This document shows, piece by piece, positions 26,534 to 35,364 of a DNA stretch of 64,000 nucleotides. The notes under the pieces were generated by a model. It searched no databases. It had not been told where the DNA came from and worked only from the letters and a program-made list of their open reading frames with translations. A program made the position numbers and the translations under genes. The stretch comes from JAHBNG01 sp039028975 (GTDB taxonomy: Bacteria > Chloroflexota > Anaerolineae > Caldilineales > Caldilineaceae), in the NCBI GenBank assembly GCA_039028975.1, contig JBCCHB010000013.1, forward strand, positions 87,918-151,917, read 5' to 3'. How positions within the stretch are numbered: position 1 is the first letter of the stretch; the number at the start of each line of letters is the position of its first letter.

Positions 26534-29265
26534 GCCCTGGAAGGAAGCACCCAGGCCCATCCTTCTGGTGGTTCTGGTTCCCCATCAGTCTCTTCAGCCT
26601 GCTCTCAATTCTGCTCACTTGGCCACTGGCGGTGAACCTTGGTCAGCAAATTCCGGTTGGTTTGGGTGGCGATGCTTGGGGCCATCTGTGGACCTTTCAT
26701 TGGATCAAGTTTGCCTGGACAAATGGGTTAGATCCTTATCATACCAAGCTACTCTTTTACCCCGATGGCGCGTCGCTGCTCTTTCACAACATTGCCTGGT
26801 TCAATATTGGTCTTTGGCTACCTCTCCAATCTCTGTTTGGCGAAATCAGCGCTTACTCATTGACGTACCTACTCATCTTCTGCCTGAATGGCTGTGCCCT
26901 CTACTGGCTTCTTTACGATTGGACTCGCTCTCCTTTTACCGCAACGGTTGCTGGCCTCGTTCATCTATCGTGGCCCCATCTCATGTCCCAGACAGGACAT
27001 CCTAATACCATTACCGTCATGTGGATTCCGCTGGCCATTCTCTTTCTGCGTCGCGCATTGGCCAAGCGCCACCTTGTTGATATCCTGCTCGTAGGCTGCT
27101 TTCTGGCGCTGACGGGTATCTCCCGCTGGCAGCTCCTCTTTATGGGTGGGATTGGCTTTGGCATCTACTATCTTTATGCCGTGGGGAAATTTACTCAACG
27201 GCCTATTGGGCAAACCATCTGGCAGAGCGTTTGGAGTAGGTACTGGAGGACAGCCTGGATCACGGCTGGCATCGGCGTAGTAGCCTTCCTGCTCATGACT
27301 CCCTTGGGCAAACCGGTGGCGGATGCTTTAATGGGTCTGGAAGATACATCTGAGCTGGTCATTCAGGAGTCGCTGGATGGAAGCGACCTGTTGGCGTATT
27401 TGGTACCGAATCTCAATAGCCTAGTGGGCCATTTCTTTGTTGAGGAGCTTCCTTTTCGGTTACGTTTCACTCGGGATCGAGTTGACTTTATTGGTCTTGT
27501 TACCTTAGCGTTAGCGATTGTTGGGATCTGGAGACGCTGGTCTCAAGTTTGGATCTGGGTCCTGATTGGCGGCGTTTATCTGGCCTTGTGCATCGGCCCC
27601 GATCTCACCTGGGCTAGGGTCAAATATCCTCAAGTACCCGTTCCCTACCGATTGGTTAGTGATCTCTTCTTCATCAAGATGATTCGGGATCCTCATCGCT
27701 TTAACATCTTTCTGGCTCTGCCGATTGCCGTTTTGGCAGGGTATGGAGCGGATGTGGTACGGAAGCAATGGGCTGGAAGATCCAAGAGTGTGCTGCGGCA
27801 AGGCATGGTTGGCGGCATCATTCTGCTGGCCATTCTGCTCGAGCATTGGATCTATCCCTATCGGCTTGCACCCATCCAGATACCGGAATGGTACAAGACT
27901 CACTCCATATGTCATTCTCCGTTCCGTTCTGAATCTATCCTAGCGGGAGAGGGGATGCCAAGCGGGTGCGGGCCAGGAAGTAAATCATCCTTGGTTGCAG
28001 CAGAAACTGTGTCGGATCCCGCATCAGATCCCACTTCAGATCCCATGTCACATGTGCCTAGTTTGCTCTCTCTCCCCATTTCTCATGATGAGGCGGACAA
28101 GGAGTACATGCGCTATCAGCTTATCCATGGAATGCCGCTGGCTCAGGGTCATATCTCTCGGGCTAAGGCGGATTCCTTTCGCTTTTTGGATAGCACTCCT
28201 TTTCTGGCCCACCTCCACGCCACCAACCAGATGGATCCCAATATTGGTGACGTGACCTATCAGTTGGAGCAATTAGCCCAAGCAAACATTCGCTACTTGA
28301 TTCTCCACAAGAATTTGGCTTCAGTAGAGCAGATTCGAGACTGGAGGCATTGGCTGATCGTAGCTCCCGAGTACGAGGACAATGAACTGATTGTCTATAA
28401 CACTCGTCCAATGGAGGGCTTCAACTATTCGATAGAGCAGGTGCTGACAGAGGAGATCGGTCTTCTCGCCATTGAAACCAACTTAGGTGAAATGGACGCT
28501 CGCTACCCACAAGGTGGGACCATTCAAATCCGGCCTACTTGGGGGACTCGGGCCGTACCGAAGACGGATTTCAACGTCTGCCTCTATTTGATACCAACAG
28601 AGCAAACGACCGATGAGATTGATAGATCTGCTCCCTACTGCCAGACCCTGGGGGGGGAGCGACCGACAAGCCTTTGGAACGAGTACGAAGTGATGCGGCA
28701 ACCGCTCGATATTCAGTTGAGTCCATTCCACTACGGTGGGAAATATCAGCTTTTATTGGGATTGGAAAGAGAGAATGCATCGGTCGGTCAGCAGATAGAG
28801 CTAGGCGAGATTGAAGTCGTGGCCCTAGGCCGAATGTTTGATGCACCTCAAGTCACAACGGAAGCGATAGCAATATGGAACAAGGAGATTCAGCTACTCG
28901 GCTATGATCTGTCGGTACCTGACGACTTCTCTTCTGGCTCGACCCTTGAGCTGTTGCTCCACTGGCAAGCCCTGACCCGCATGGAACGATCATACAAATT
29001 CTTCGTTCATATGGTGAATGGGGATGGTGAGCGCGTTGCCCAATATGATGGCATTCCTCGGGGGTGGAGTTATCCCACAACCTATTGGGAAGTGGGCGAA
29101 TATGTGGACGACAACGCCTCGTTTACAATAGAGGCAGATCCTGACGGAACCTATTCGCTCATTGTAGGCATCTATGATGAGGCTACAGGGCAGCGGCTGG
29201 AAGGTCTTTCAGCGGATGGGGCTTCTCTACCAGATAATGCACTCTTATTGGGGACGATACCATGA
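26530..29265 (+). CDS. Large GT-C-fold membrane protein, paralogue of the preceding gene
   Basis: 911 residues with the same plan as the 23855 product: PVGLGGDAWGHLWTFHWIKF, LLFYPDGASLLFHNIAWFN, about ten membrane helices, then an external region ending with the same beta unit (LELLLHWQALTRMERSYKFF, AQYDGIPRGWSYPTTYWE, VGIYDEATGQRL). A linker around residues 470-520 contains short repeats (SDPASDPTSDPMSH), again a low-complexity insert where the paralogue has none. Start overlaps the preceding stop by 4 bp. Sixteen bases separate it from the ABC ATPase gene, so all belong to one rightward operon. Confidence 0.75.
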   Translation: MSPGRKHPGPSFWWFWFPISLFSLLSILLTWPLAVNLGQQIPVGLGGDAWGHLWTFHWIKFAWTNGLDPYHTKLLFYPDGASLLFHNIAWFNIGLWLPLQSLFGEISAYSLTYLLIFCLNGCALYWLLYDWTRSPFTATVAGLVHLSWPHLMSQTGHPNTITVMWIPLAILFLRRALAKRHLVDILLVGCFLALTGISRWQLLFMGGIGFGIYYLYAVGKFTQRPIGQTIWQSVWSRYWRTAWITAGIGVVAFLLMTPLGKPVADALMGLEDTSELVIQESLDGSDLLAYLVPNLNSLVGHFFVEELPFRLRFTRDRVDFIGLVTLALAIVGIWRRWSQVWIWVLIGGVYLALCIGPDLTWARVKYPQVPVPYRLVSDLFFIKMIRDPHRFNIFLALPIAVLAGYGADVVRKQWAGRSKSVLRQGMVGGIILLAILLEHWIYPYRLAPIQIPEWYKTHSICHSPFRSESILAGEGMPSGCGPGSKSSLVAAETVSDPASDPTSDPMSHVPSLLSLPISHDEADKEYMRYQLIHGMPLAQGHISRAKADSFRFLDSTPFLAHLHATNQMDPNIGDVTYQLEQLAQANIRYLILHKNLASVEQIRDWRHWLIVAPEYEDNELIVYNTRPMEGFNYSIEQVLTEEIGLLAIETNLGEMDARYPQGGTIQIRPTWGTRAVPKTDFNVCLYLIPTEQTTDEIDRSAPYCQTLGGERPTSLWNEYEVMRQPLDIQLSPFHYGGKYQLLLGLERENASVGQQIELGEIEVVALGRMFDAPQVTTEAIAIWNKEIQLLGYDLSVPDDFSSGSTLELLLHWQALTRMERSYKFFVHMVNGDGERVAQYDGIPRGWSYPTTYWEVGEYVDDNASFTIEADPDGTYSLIVGIYDEATGQRLEGLSADGASLPDNALLLGTIP

Positions 29266-29280
29266 AGGAGGCGAGCAATC

Positions 29281-30207
29281 ATGGACACCGCAATTGAAAC
29301 CCACAATTTGTCAAAAAGATACGGTGACGTTGTGGCGGTGGATGGCTTATCTCTTCGGGTTGCGTCAGGCGAAATCTATGCCTTTTTGGGGTTAAATGGT
29401 GCAGGCAAGACGACCACCATTCGTATGTTGCTGGGAATGGTCAACCCAACGTCCGGTGAAGCACGCATCTTGGGTAACCATATCGGAATCGGAAGGAGTG
29501 AGCCCTGGCATAATGTGGGTTATCTGGTGGAGACACCAAGTGCATATCCTGAATTGTCTGTGCGAGAAAATTTGGAGGTTACTCGTCGCCTCCGTCCAGG
29601 GACTGAGCCAACAGCCGTTGATCGCATTATTGAACAATTGAACTTAGGTTCCTATGCCCACCGGCGTGCAGGAACCCTGTCCCTTGGCAACGCCCAACGG
29701 CTGGGACTGGCCAAAGCCCTGCTGCACCGTCCGAAACTGCTTCTGCTTGATGAACCAGCCAATGGATTAGATCCAGCAGGCATTGTGGAAATACGCGAAC
29801 TCTTGCGTCAACTTGTCCAAACAGAGGGCGTTACGATCTTTATGTCCAGCCATATTCTTGGCGAAGTGGCGCGGCTGGCTCACCGCATTGGCATTATCCA
29901 CCAAGGACGCTTGATTCAAGAATTGGATATCTCAGAGCTAGAGCGCAATCGGCGTAGGCAGTTGATGGTTCAAACCCGCAATAGTAAGGCTGCCCATGCA
30001 CGCTTAGTTGAAGCCGGATTCTCTGCCATGCTTCTGACTAATGACATGATTGAAGTAACGGATGATAATGCGTTGGAAAGACCAGATGACGTGGCAACAT
30101 ACCTGGTCGGGGTGGGGCATGCACCGACCCTACTCAGCGTTGAACAAGAGGATCTAGAGCACTATTTTCTGCGTCTTGTTGGCATGAACGATGAAAGCGA
30201 CGGCTAA
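29281..30207 (+). CDS. ABC transporter ATP-binding protein
   Basis: 308 residues. Walker A GLNGAGKTT at 37-45, Q-loop region near YLVETPSAYP, signature LSLGNAQ at 133-139 (a variant of LSGGQ), Walker B LLLLDEPANGLDP from 153, and H-loop SSHILGE. The C-terminal 80 residues are the regulatory extension of drug/antibiotic-type exporters (CcmA/NatA-like). Strong ribosome site GGAGG. The permease partner follows after 3 bp. It is cotranscribed with the GT-C genes, which suggests export of an envelope precursor or self-protection, but this is inference. Confidence 0.92.
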   Translation: MDTAIETHNLSKRYGDVVAVDGLSLRVASGEIYAFLGLNGAGKTTTIRMLLGMVNPTSGEARILGNHIGIGRSEPWHNVGYLVETPSAYPELSVRENLEVTRRLRPGTEPTAVDRIIEQLNLGSYAHRRAGTLSLGNAQRLGLAKALLHRPKLLLLDEPANGLDPAGIVEIRELLRQLVQTEGVTIFMSSHILGEVARLAHRIGIIHQGRLIQELDISELERNRRRQLMVQTRNSKAAHARLVEAGFSAMLLTNDMIEVTDDNALERPDDVATYLVGVGHAPTLLSVEQEDLEHYFLRLVGMNDESDG

Positions 30208-30210
30208 ACG

Positions 30211-30999
30211 ATGAGTAATATCAGGCAAGCCATCTGGGTAGAAGTGCTGAAAGTACGACGTTCCAAAATGCCTTTGTTAACTGCTCTGGGTTTTGCATTG
30301 GCCCCTTTGGCGGGCGGATTCTTTATGGTTATCATGAAAGATCCAGATCGCGCTCGTCAGCTAGGCATGATCAGCACCAAGGCCCAGATTATCGCTGGGT
30401 CTGCCGACTGGACAACCTATCTGGGGATTCTGGCCCAAGCCACAGCCATCGGCGGACTGATTCTCTTTAGCTTCATTGCCAGCTGGGTTTTTGGCCGAGA
30501 GTACGCGGAGCAGACAGTCAAAGATCTGCTGGCGCTGCCGACGCCACGCTCAACGATTGTGCTGGCCAAGTTCATTGTGATAATACTCTGGGCATCTCTG
30601 TTAACGTTGGTCATTTATCTTATTGGTTTAGGTATCGGAGCGGTTGTTACGCTTCCCCCAGCCCCTGTGGCAACATTTATGCAAGGCACAACAACTGTAT
30701 TGGTTGCAGCTGCTTTGACCATCGGGTTAATAACGCCCGTAGCCTTCTTTGCCAGCGTTGGGCGTGGCTATCTGCCCCCAATGGGCTTTGCCATTTTGAC
30801 CCTGATTTTGGCCCAGATTGTTGCGGCGACTGGGTGGGGCGAATATTTTCCTTGGTCGGTACCTGCGTTACTAACGGGAGCTGCTGGTCCTGAGTACGCA
30901 GCGCTAAGCATGGTGAGCTACCTGCTTGTGATGCTAACCAGCCTTGTCGGCCTGGTCGGGACTTTTGGTTGGTGGAGCGTGGCGGATCAGGTAGGGTAG
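30211..30999 (+). CDS. ABC-2 type permease
   Basis: 262 residues with six hydrophobic segments and the ABC-2 pattern: short cytoplasmic start (IRQAIWVEVLKVRRSKMPLL), a first helix, a loop with the amphipathic FGREYAEQTVKDLLALPTPR, then five helices. It begins 3 bp behind the ATPase gene and should form the membrane channel of that exporter. The FGREYxxxTxKDLLxLPxxR motif is typical of the NatB/YhgE-like subgroup of ABC-2 permeases. Confidence 0.88.
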   Translation: MSNIRQAIWVEVLKVRRSKMPLLTALGFALAPLAGGFFMVIMKDPDRARQLGMISTKAQIIAGSADWTTYLGILAQATAIGGLILFSFIASWVFGREYAEQTVKDLLALPTPRSTIVLAKFIVIILWASLLTLVIYLIGLGIGAVVTLPPAPVATFMQGTTTVLVAAALTIGLITPVAFFASVGRGYLPPMGFAILTLILAQIVAATGWGEYFPWSVPALLTGAAGPEYAALSMVSYLLVMLTSLVGLVGTFGWWSVADQVG

Positions 31000-31064
31000 T
31001 ACCGTTGGTAGCCCCTTGTACTTTCTGTCGGGTTTCTCTGCCATACGAAGAGAGTAGAGCGACG

Positions 31065-31835
31065 CTAACACAACAGCTCACAGAGCATATCAAGTAATGG
31101 AAACCCGAAGACGAAAAGAACCCCTAAAATTACCATAAATGCCAACGGCACCGAAACCAACGGATAATTCCAAATACGCATTTTTGAGTTTGAACGTGAT
31201 GAGCCAATGTTGCCTGCCCCTGCTGCTCCTCTATTTTCATTGGACACATATGAGGCATATGTGTTGGTATCAAATTGCAAACGACCTGAGGCATACAGGT
31301 TGAATAAGTAGCCCACGGCAAATTCAATTATCCACCAACTTAAATTAGGAAATTGTCCCAACCAAATCGCAATCAACAGCATGGCAAATGCAGGTGGAAC
31401 AATGGTGAGGAAGACATTCTGTAGCCATACATGGTTTTTGTCTCGTTGCTTGGTGGGAAAAAATTTTCGGTTGATGGTATTAAGAATCACGATCATGAAA
31501 AAAAATATCACCAGGGAGGTGGTAATGAGGATAAAGGTAACGATGAGGGTCAGGAGGGCATCATTAGTAAAAATACCATATAGAAAGGCTGCCACCATAT
31601 TTAGAAGAACAAACCAGAGTTCGGACGGTGATGATGGTTTAGGTAGCGGTATGGGACAGGTGGGGTTAGGGCAGCGTGTGCCGTGAGCTTCGTAAAATGT
31701 GCCACATTCACCACAATATGTAGCTATGCCCGCTGGATTAGATGTAGTGCGGGCATGTAATTCCTTGATGGGATGAGTGTCTAAAATTCCTTTTTCGATG
31801 ATATTTTGTAAATCTCTATGGTTATAGAGTGCCAC
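31065..31835 (-). CDS. Membrane protein with N-terminal zinc-ribbon-like motif, unknown function
   Basis: 256 residues. After a polar start there is a four-Cys motif CGECGTFYEAHGTRCPNPTC (residues about 39-58), as in small zinc ribbons, followed by four to five transmembrane segments and a conserved-looking ASGRLQFDTNTYASY loop. GTG start behind a strong GGAGGA site. It stands alone on the reverse strand between two rightward genes. I recognise no family; a zinc-ribbon membrane protein is all that can be said. Confidence 0.65.
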   Translation of the reverse strand: MALYNHRDLQNIIEKGILDTHPIKELHARTTSNPAGIATYCGECGTFYEAHGTRCPNPTCPIPLPKPSSPSELWFVLLNMVAAFLYGIFTNDALLTLIVTFILITTSLVIFFFMIVILNTINRKFFPTKQRDKNHVWLQNVFLTIVPPAFAMLLIAIWLGQFPNLSWWIIEFAVGYLFNLYASGRLQFDTNTYASYVSNENRGAAGAGNIGSSRSNSKMRIWNYPLVSVPLAFMVILGVLFVFGFPLLDMLCELLC

Positions 31836-32022
31836 TTTCCTCCTCCCTTTATACTCGCATTACCCCATTCTCGCTGCTGAATTCGTCGGTCTACTAAAGA
31901 AGTAGTAATATTATACATGATACTATTCGGCTGCGATCTGATTGTGAAAGAATATGCGAGCGCTAGCCATTCCATACTTGTCACATCGGCCGGGGCTAGA
32001 CTCTCTATAAAGGTGATGGGTT

Positions 32023-34593
32023 GTGAGTCATTTCCCTCTAACAACAAAGCGATTGCTCAGGTGGCTCACCCCCATTTTTATCTTTGCCTTGCTGTGGTTG
32101 CCTCGCGCCTTTCAGCTAACAGAATTTGTGACGCCTGATGAGCCTCGATGGCTGACTCGGTCCGCCAATTTCTATCAAGCGCTTCATGTTGGTGATCTGG
32201 CGGCGACCTACCAGACCGAGCACCCTGGGGTCACCACCATGTGGACCGGGCTGATTGGGTTTGTGCTCGCCTTCCCCGACTATCCCGCGGTCGTGGCCGA
32301 GCAGATTGGCACGACTGATGATCCCATCAAGGGTGTACTGGAGTCTCACGGTCATACACCGCTAGAGTTGCTTGGTTCGGCTCGGGGAGTTGTGGCCCTG
32401 ATTGTGTCCCTGATGCTAACGATTACCCTGCTCATGGTGATTCGCAGGCTGGGCTGGCCATGCGGATTGACTGCTACAGCTCTCATTGCCTTCGACCCAT
32501 TCCTGCTGGCCCACTCTAGATTGCTGCATACCGATGCATTGCTGACCAGCTTTGTGATGCTGGCTCTTGCGGCGTTTGTGTTCTCTCGTCAATCGGCAAG
32601 ACCTGGCACCTATCTTATCTTATCAGGAGTGGGTAGCGGTCTAGCCCTATTGACCAAAACTCCCGGTGTCTTGATTGTCGGCTATATCGGTTTGCTCCAC
32701 TTGCTTCTTACTTTGCCCGCACTTGTCCAACGTTGGCGGGAGCAGGACTTTCTGGGCGGCCTTTGGCGACTGCTGGTGCGCCCCATAATTCCTTGGGCAG
32801 GAGCGGCGCTGGCAACATTTGTGCTCCTATGGCCTGCGCTCTGGGTAAGGCCACTATCCGTTCTCCAGCAGATGATCGTTGAATCCCAAAGTTATGCAGG
32901 AGAGGGACACTCCAGCCCGCTCTTCTACCTGGGTGAGCTGAAGTGGGGAAACCCTGGCCCCTCCTTCTACGGTCTCACCTACTTATGGCGCACAACGCCC
33001 CTCACGTTGGCTGGGTTGGGGCTATTATTCCTTTGCTCTTTGAGCCAACCTTTCAGATTTAGGCAGGAACCGCGGCTGTGGTTGAGGTCAGTCCAATTTG
33101 TGGGCTTTGCGCTCTTCTTTGGTGTCGCTCTAGGATTTGGAGCCAAGAAGTTTGACCGCTACCTACTGCCTGCCTTTCCGGCTCTGGCCATTGGGGCCGC
33201 TGCAGGTTGGGTATGGCTTATCTCGTCCCTTAAGCGGTTCGTACCTGCTGGACGGGTCGAGTGGCTATGGGGTATGCTCATTGGTGTTATCCTGGTTGGT
33301 CAGGCGCTTCTTACCCTTCCAACCTTTCCCTACTATCTAACTTACTACAACCCTATCATGAAGGCAACGCAGGATCTGACAGACGAAATGCTTGTCGGCT
33401 GGGGTGAAGGAATCGATGTCGCGGCCAGACATATAGCCGCCCAGCCTCACGCCAAAGAGGCCAGAGTCGCCTCCTGGTATACCCACGGTGTATCCAGTTG
33501 GCTCCACCCTGGCATCCCAATCTCCACCGAAAAATTCTGGCAGGCTGACTACCTGATCCTCTATCAGAATCAGATTCAACGGCAGATGCCCGCTCGCCAA
33601 ATGCTCCTCCACTATCTTCGCCAAGAACCGAGTAAAAGGGTTACTCTTTCTGGCATCGACTATAGCTGGCTCTACTGGATTGATGATGTGGCTCTGCCGC
33701 CCTATGTTGTGGAGTGGAATCAGCAGATCCGACTGGTCAACTATACGTTAACAGCAGGCGATATCACTGCTGGGCAAGAAGTTGAGCTGGCCCTTTATCT
33801 CCAGAACAGAGCACCGATTGAGGAGAACTTGAATATCCTGGTTCGCATCGTCAATATAGACGGCGTAGAGATTGAGCGTGCCGAGCGCTGGCCCTTTGGC
33901 TCTTCGACCAAGAGCTGGCAACAAGATGAACTGTGGGTTGATCGCATTAAGTTTCATCTACCCCAAGATATCCCCCCAGGGCTCTATCGGGTAGAAGTCA
34001 GCTTTTACGTACCCGAATCCCTCCAGCGCCTGCCCATCACATCGGTGGCAACCGGTGAGCCAGTAGGCGATCCTCTTCTGCTCGACTATCTATCAGTCAA
34101 CCTGCTCGAAAAGAGCCAGTCCCAACTCAATGAATCAGTTGTTGGCCCCCTCCTATTTGGCCAACAATTGCTATTACATTCTTTTGAAGCTCTAGAAGAA
34201 CCCTCATCGTCTCTTTCAGCTCAATCATCTTCGCCATCTCTGAAAGCCCATCCAGGTCAATCAGTCCAACTGAATGCGCTTTGGCAAAGTCGTCAGATGA
34301 TTGAAGAACCACTCACAGGATTTGTGCACTTAGTCGGCCCCTCTGGTCAATTAGTGGCTCAGGATGATCATCCGCTGGCGGGTGGGTTCATTCCTTCCAC
34401 AATGTGGAGTGCTTGGCAACTTCTGCCCGATCGATATTTCCTCAAACTACCAGAAGACGCTGAACTTGGCGAGTATACGTTATACATTGGCGTATACAAC
34501 CCAAATACAGGGGAGAGACTTCTATTTGAGCATGACGGTCAATCTCAAGATGCGTTTAAATGGGGTTCACTGTTGCTGACTGAAATAGAGTGA
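32023..34593 (+). CDS. GT-C (GT39-like) membrane glycosyltransferase with C-terminal beta domain
   Basis: 856 residues, GTG start. The first loop has LTEFVTPDEPRWLTRSANF and the second TEHPGVTTMWTGL, the classic acidic and H-P-G motifs of lipid-linked-sugar-dependent GT39 enzymes. About eleven helices precede a soluble part from residue 470. The last 130 residues (VQLNALWQSRQMIEEPLTGF, VHLVGPSGQLVAQDDHPLAG, TLYIGVYNPNTGERL) form the same beta unit as in the genes at 23855 and 26530. It is separated from the operon by the zinc-ribbon gene. Substrate unknown; an envelope glycoconjugate role is likely. Confidence 0.85.
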   Translation: MSHFPLTTKRLLRWLTPIFIFALLWLPRAFQLTEFVTPDEPRWLTRSANFYQALHVGDLAATYQTEHPGVTTMWTGLIGFVLAFPDYPAVVAEQIGTTDDPIKGVLESHGHTPLELLGSARGVVALIVSLMLTITLLMVIRRLGWPCGLTATALIAFDPFLLAHSRLLHTDALLTSFVMLALAAFVFSRQSARPGTYLILSGVGSGLALLTKTPGVLIVGYIGLLHLLLTLPALVQRWREQDFLGGLWRLLVRPIIPWAGAALATFVLLWPALWVRPLSVLQQMIVESQSYAGEGHSSPLFYLGELKWGNPGPSFYGLTYLWRTTPLTLAGLGLLFLCSLSQPFRFRQEPRLWLRSVQFVGFALFFGVALGFGAKKFDRYLLPAFPALAIGAAAGWVWLISSLKRFVPAGRVEWLWGMLIGVILVGQALLTLPTFPYYLTYYNPIMKATQDLTDEMLVGWGEGIDVAARHIAAQPHAKEARVASWYTHGVSSWLHPGIPISTEKFWQADYLILYQNQIQRQMPARQMLLHYLRQEPSKRVTLSGIDYSWLYWIDDVALPPYVVEWNQQIRLVNYTLTAGDITAGQEVELALYLQNRAPIEENLNILVRIVNIDGVEIERAERWPFGSSTKSWQQDELWVDRIKFHLPQDIPPGLYRVEVSFYVPESLQRLPITSVATGEPVGDPLLLDYLSVNLLEKSQSQLNESVVGPLLFGQQLLLHSFEALEEPSSSLSAQSSSPSLKAHPGQSVQLNALWQSRQMIEEPLTGFVHLVGPSGQLVAQDDHPLAGGFIPSTMWSAWQLLPDRYFLKLPEDAELGEYTLYIGVYNPNTGERLLFEHDGQSQDAFKWGSLLLTEIE

Positions 34594-34636
34594 CAACTGT
34601 TTGTAACGTTTTGCCTACCCATCGCACATTCCCCTC

Positions 34637-34720
34637 TATACTGCGGTCGTTTTGAAACAGGTGTTTTCCGACGCTCGACTAGAGAGACCAAACACCTGTT
34701 ATCAAACGGAGCTGAGTATA
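34637..34720 (+). repeat. Palindromic element B
   Basis: 84 bp. TATACTGCGG at the left edge mirrors AGTATA at the right; the inner arms GAAACAGGTGTTT and AAACACCTGTTATC pair almost fully. It is the first of four palindromes in the 771-bp gene-free stretch 34594-35364 upstream of the 1334-residue protein gene. Apart from palindromes B, D, E and C, that stretch holds only AT-rich DNA and a segment near 34750-34795 that resembles 41209-41255. Confidence 0.8.
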
Positions 34721-34911
34721 ATATTCTCCTTTTGATGACAAAAAAATACCCTATTATTTGAGGTTATTACATAAATTGGCCGATGCGTAACCTGTCAGTA
34801 GCATGTTATTCTACTGTCAAATATCTGTCTAACCATCCACTCTCATCTGGATATTCCCACTGCGTAGCTATGTAGTTGCTACAAGCACGCACGGGCTGTG
34901 CCCACCCTGCT

Positions 34912-34995
34912 TATACTTGGCTCTGGCATAGATGGCACTTGGTACTCGTTTCACGAAATGGATGTCAAACGCCATTGATGCTCAACCGCAGTATA
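34912..34995 (-). repeat. Palindromic element D
   Basis: 84 bp, inverted relative to B. The right edge CAACCGCAGTATA is the complement of the left edge of B and A. The inner arms GGCATAGATGGCACTTGG and GCCATTGATGC pair imperfectly, with sequence unlike the inner arms of B, C or E. Confidence 0.75.
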
Positions 34996-35091
34996 CCTTA
35001 CCCATTTGCGGAAACGAACCAAAATGAGGATGCCTGTCTCTTATTAGGGAGCTACTATTCCGCGCCCGGTTTGAAATGTAGAGCTTTCTGC

Positions 35092-35180
35092 TGAGAGACT
35101 GCACTTCTTTTGAATACTTGAGTTTTCTACTTCTCCAACAGAGCGGCTGAACTCATCTACTCAAACAGAGCTGGGTATCA
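35092..35180 (+). repeat. Palindromic element E
   Basis: Left edge GACTGCACTTC and arm GAATACTTGAGTT pair with GAACTCATCTACTC on the right. The right edge CAAACAGAGCT is identical to that of element C. Confidence 0.7.
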
Positions 35181-35239
35181 GTCAATGTCAATGAGAGACC
35201 TTATATACCGAAGTCGTGTTCACTTTTTCAGTGAGTCAC

Positions 35240-35329
35240 CCTAAAGTGCGGTTGTGTTGAAAACGGTAGTTTCCTATGGCTTCTACCAGAGAAGACGAAC
35301 TACTGTTTTCAAACAGAGCTCACTATAGG
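35240..35329 (+). repeat. Palindromic element C
   Basis: 90 bp. CCTAAAGTGCGGTTG at the left and CTCACTATAGG at the right form the outer pair; GAAAACGGTAGTTT and GAACTACTGTTTTC form the inner stem, with a small apical CTTCT/AGAAG pair. It ends 35 bp before the ATG of the gene at 35365, so it would be in or next to its promoter or leader. Confidence 0.8.
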
Positions 35330-35364
35330 TTCAAACAGATTCCATACACAGGAGATATTTGTAA

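Noticed and set aside
34594..35364. CRISPR array in the palindrome-rich gap
   Set aside because: Copies vary in sequence, length and orientation, spacing is irregular and no cas gene is near.
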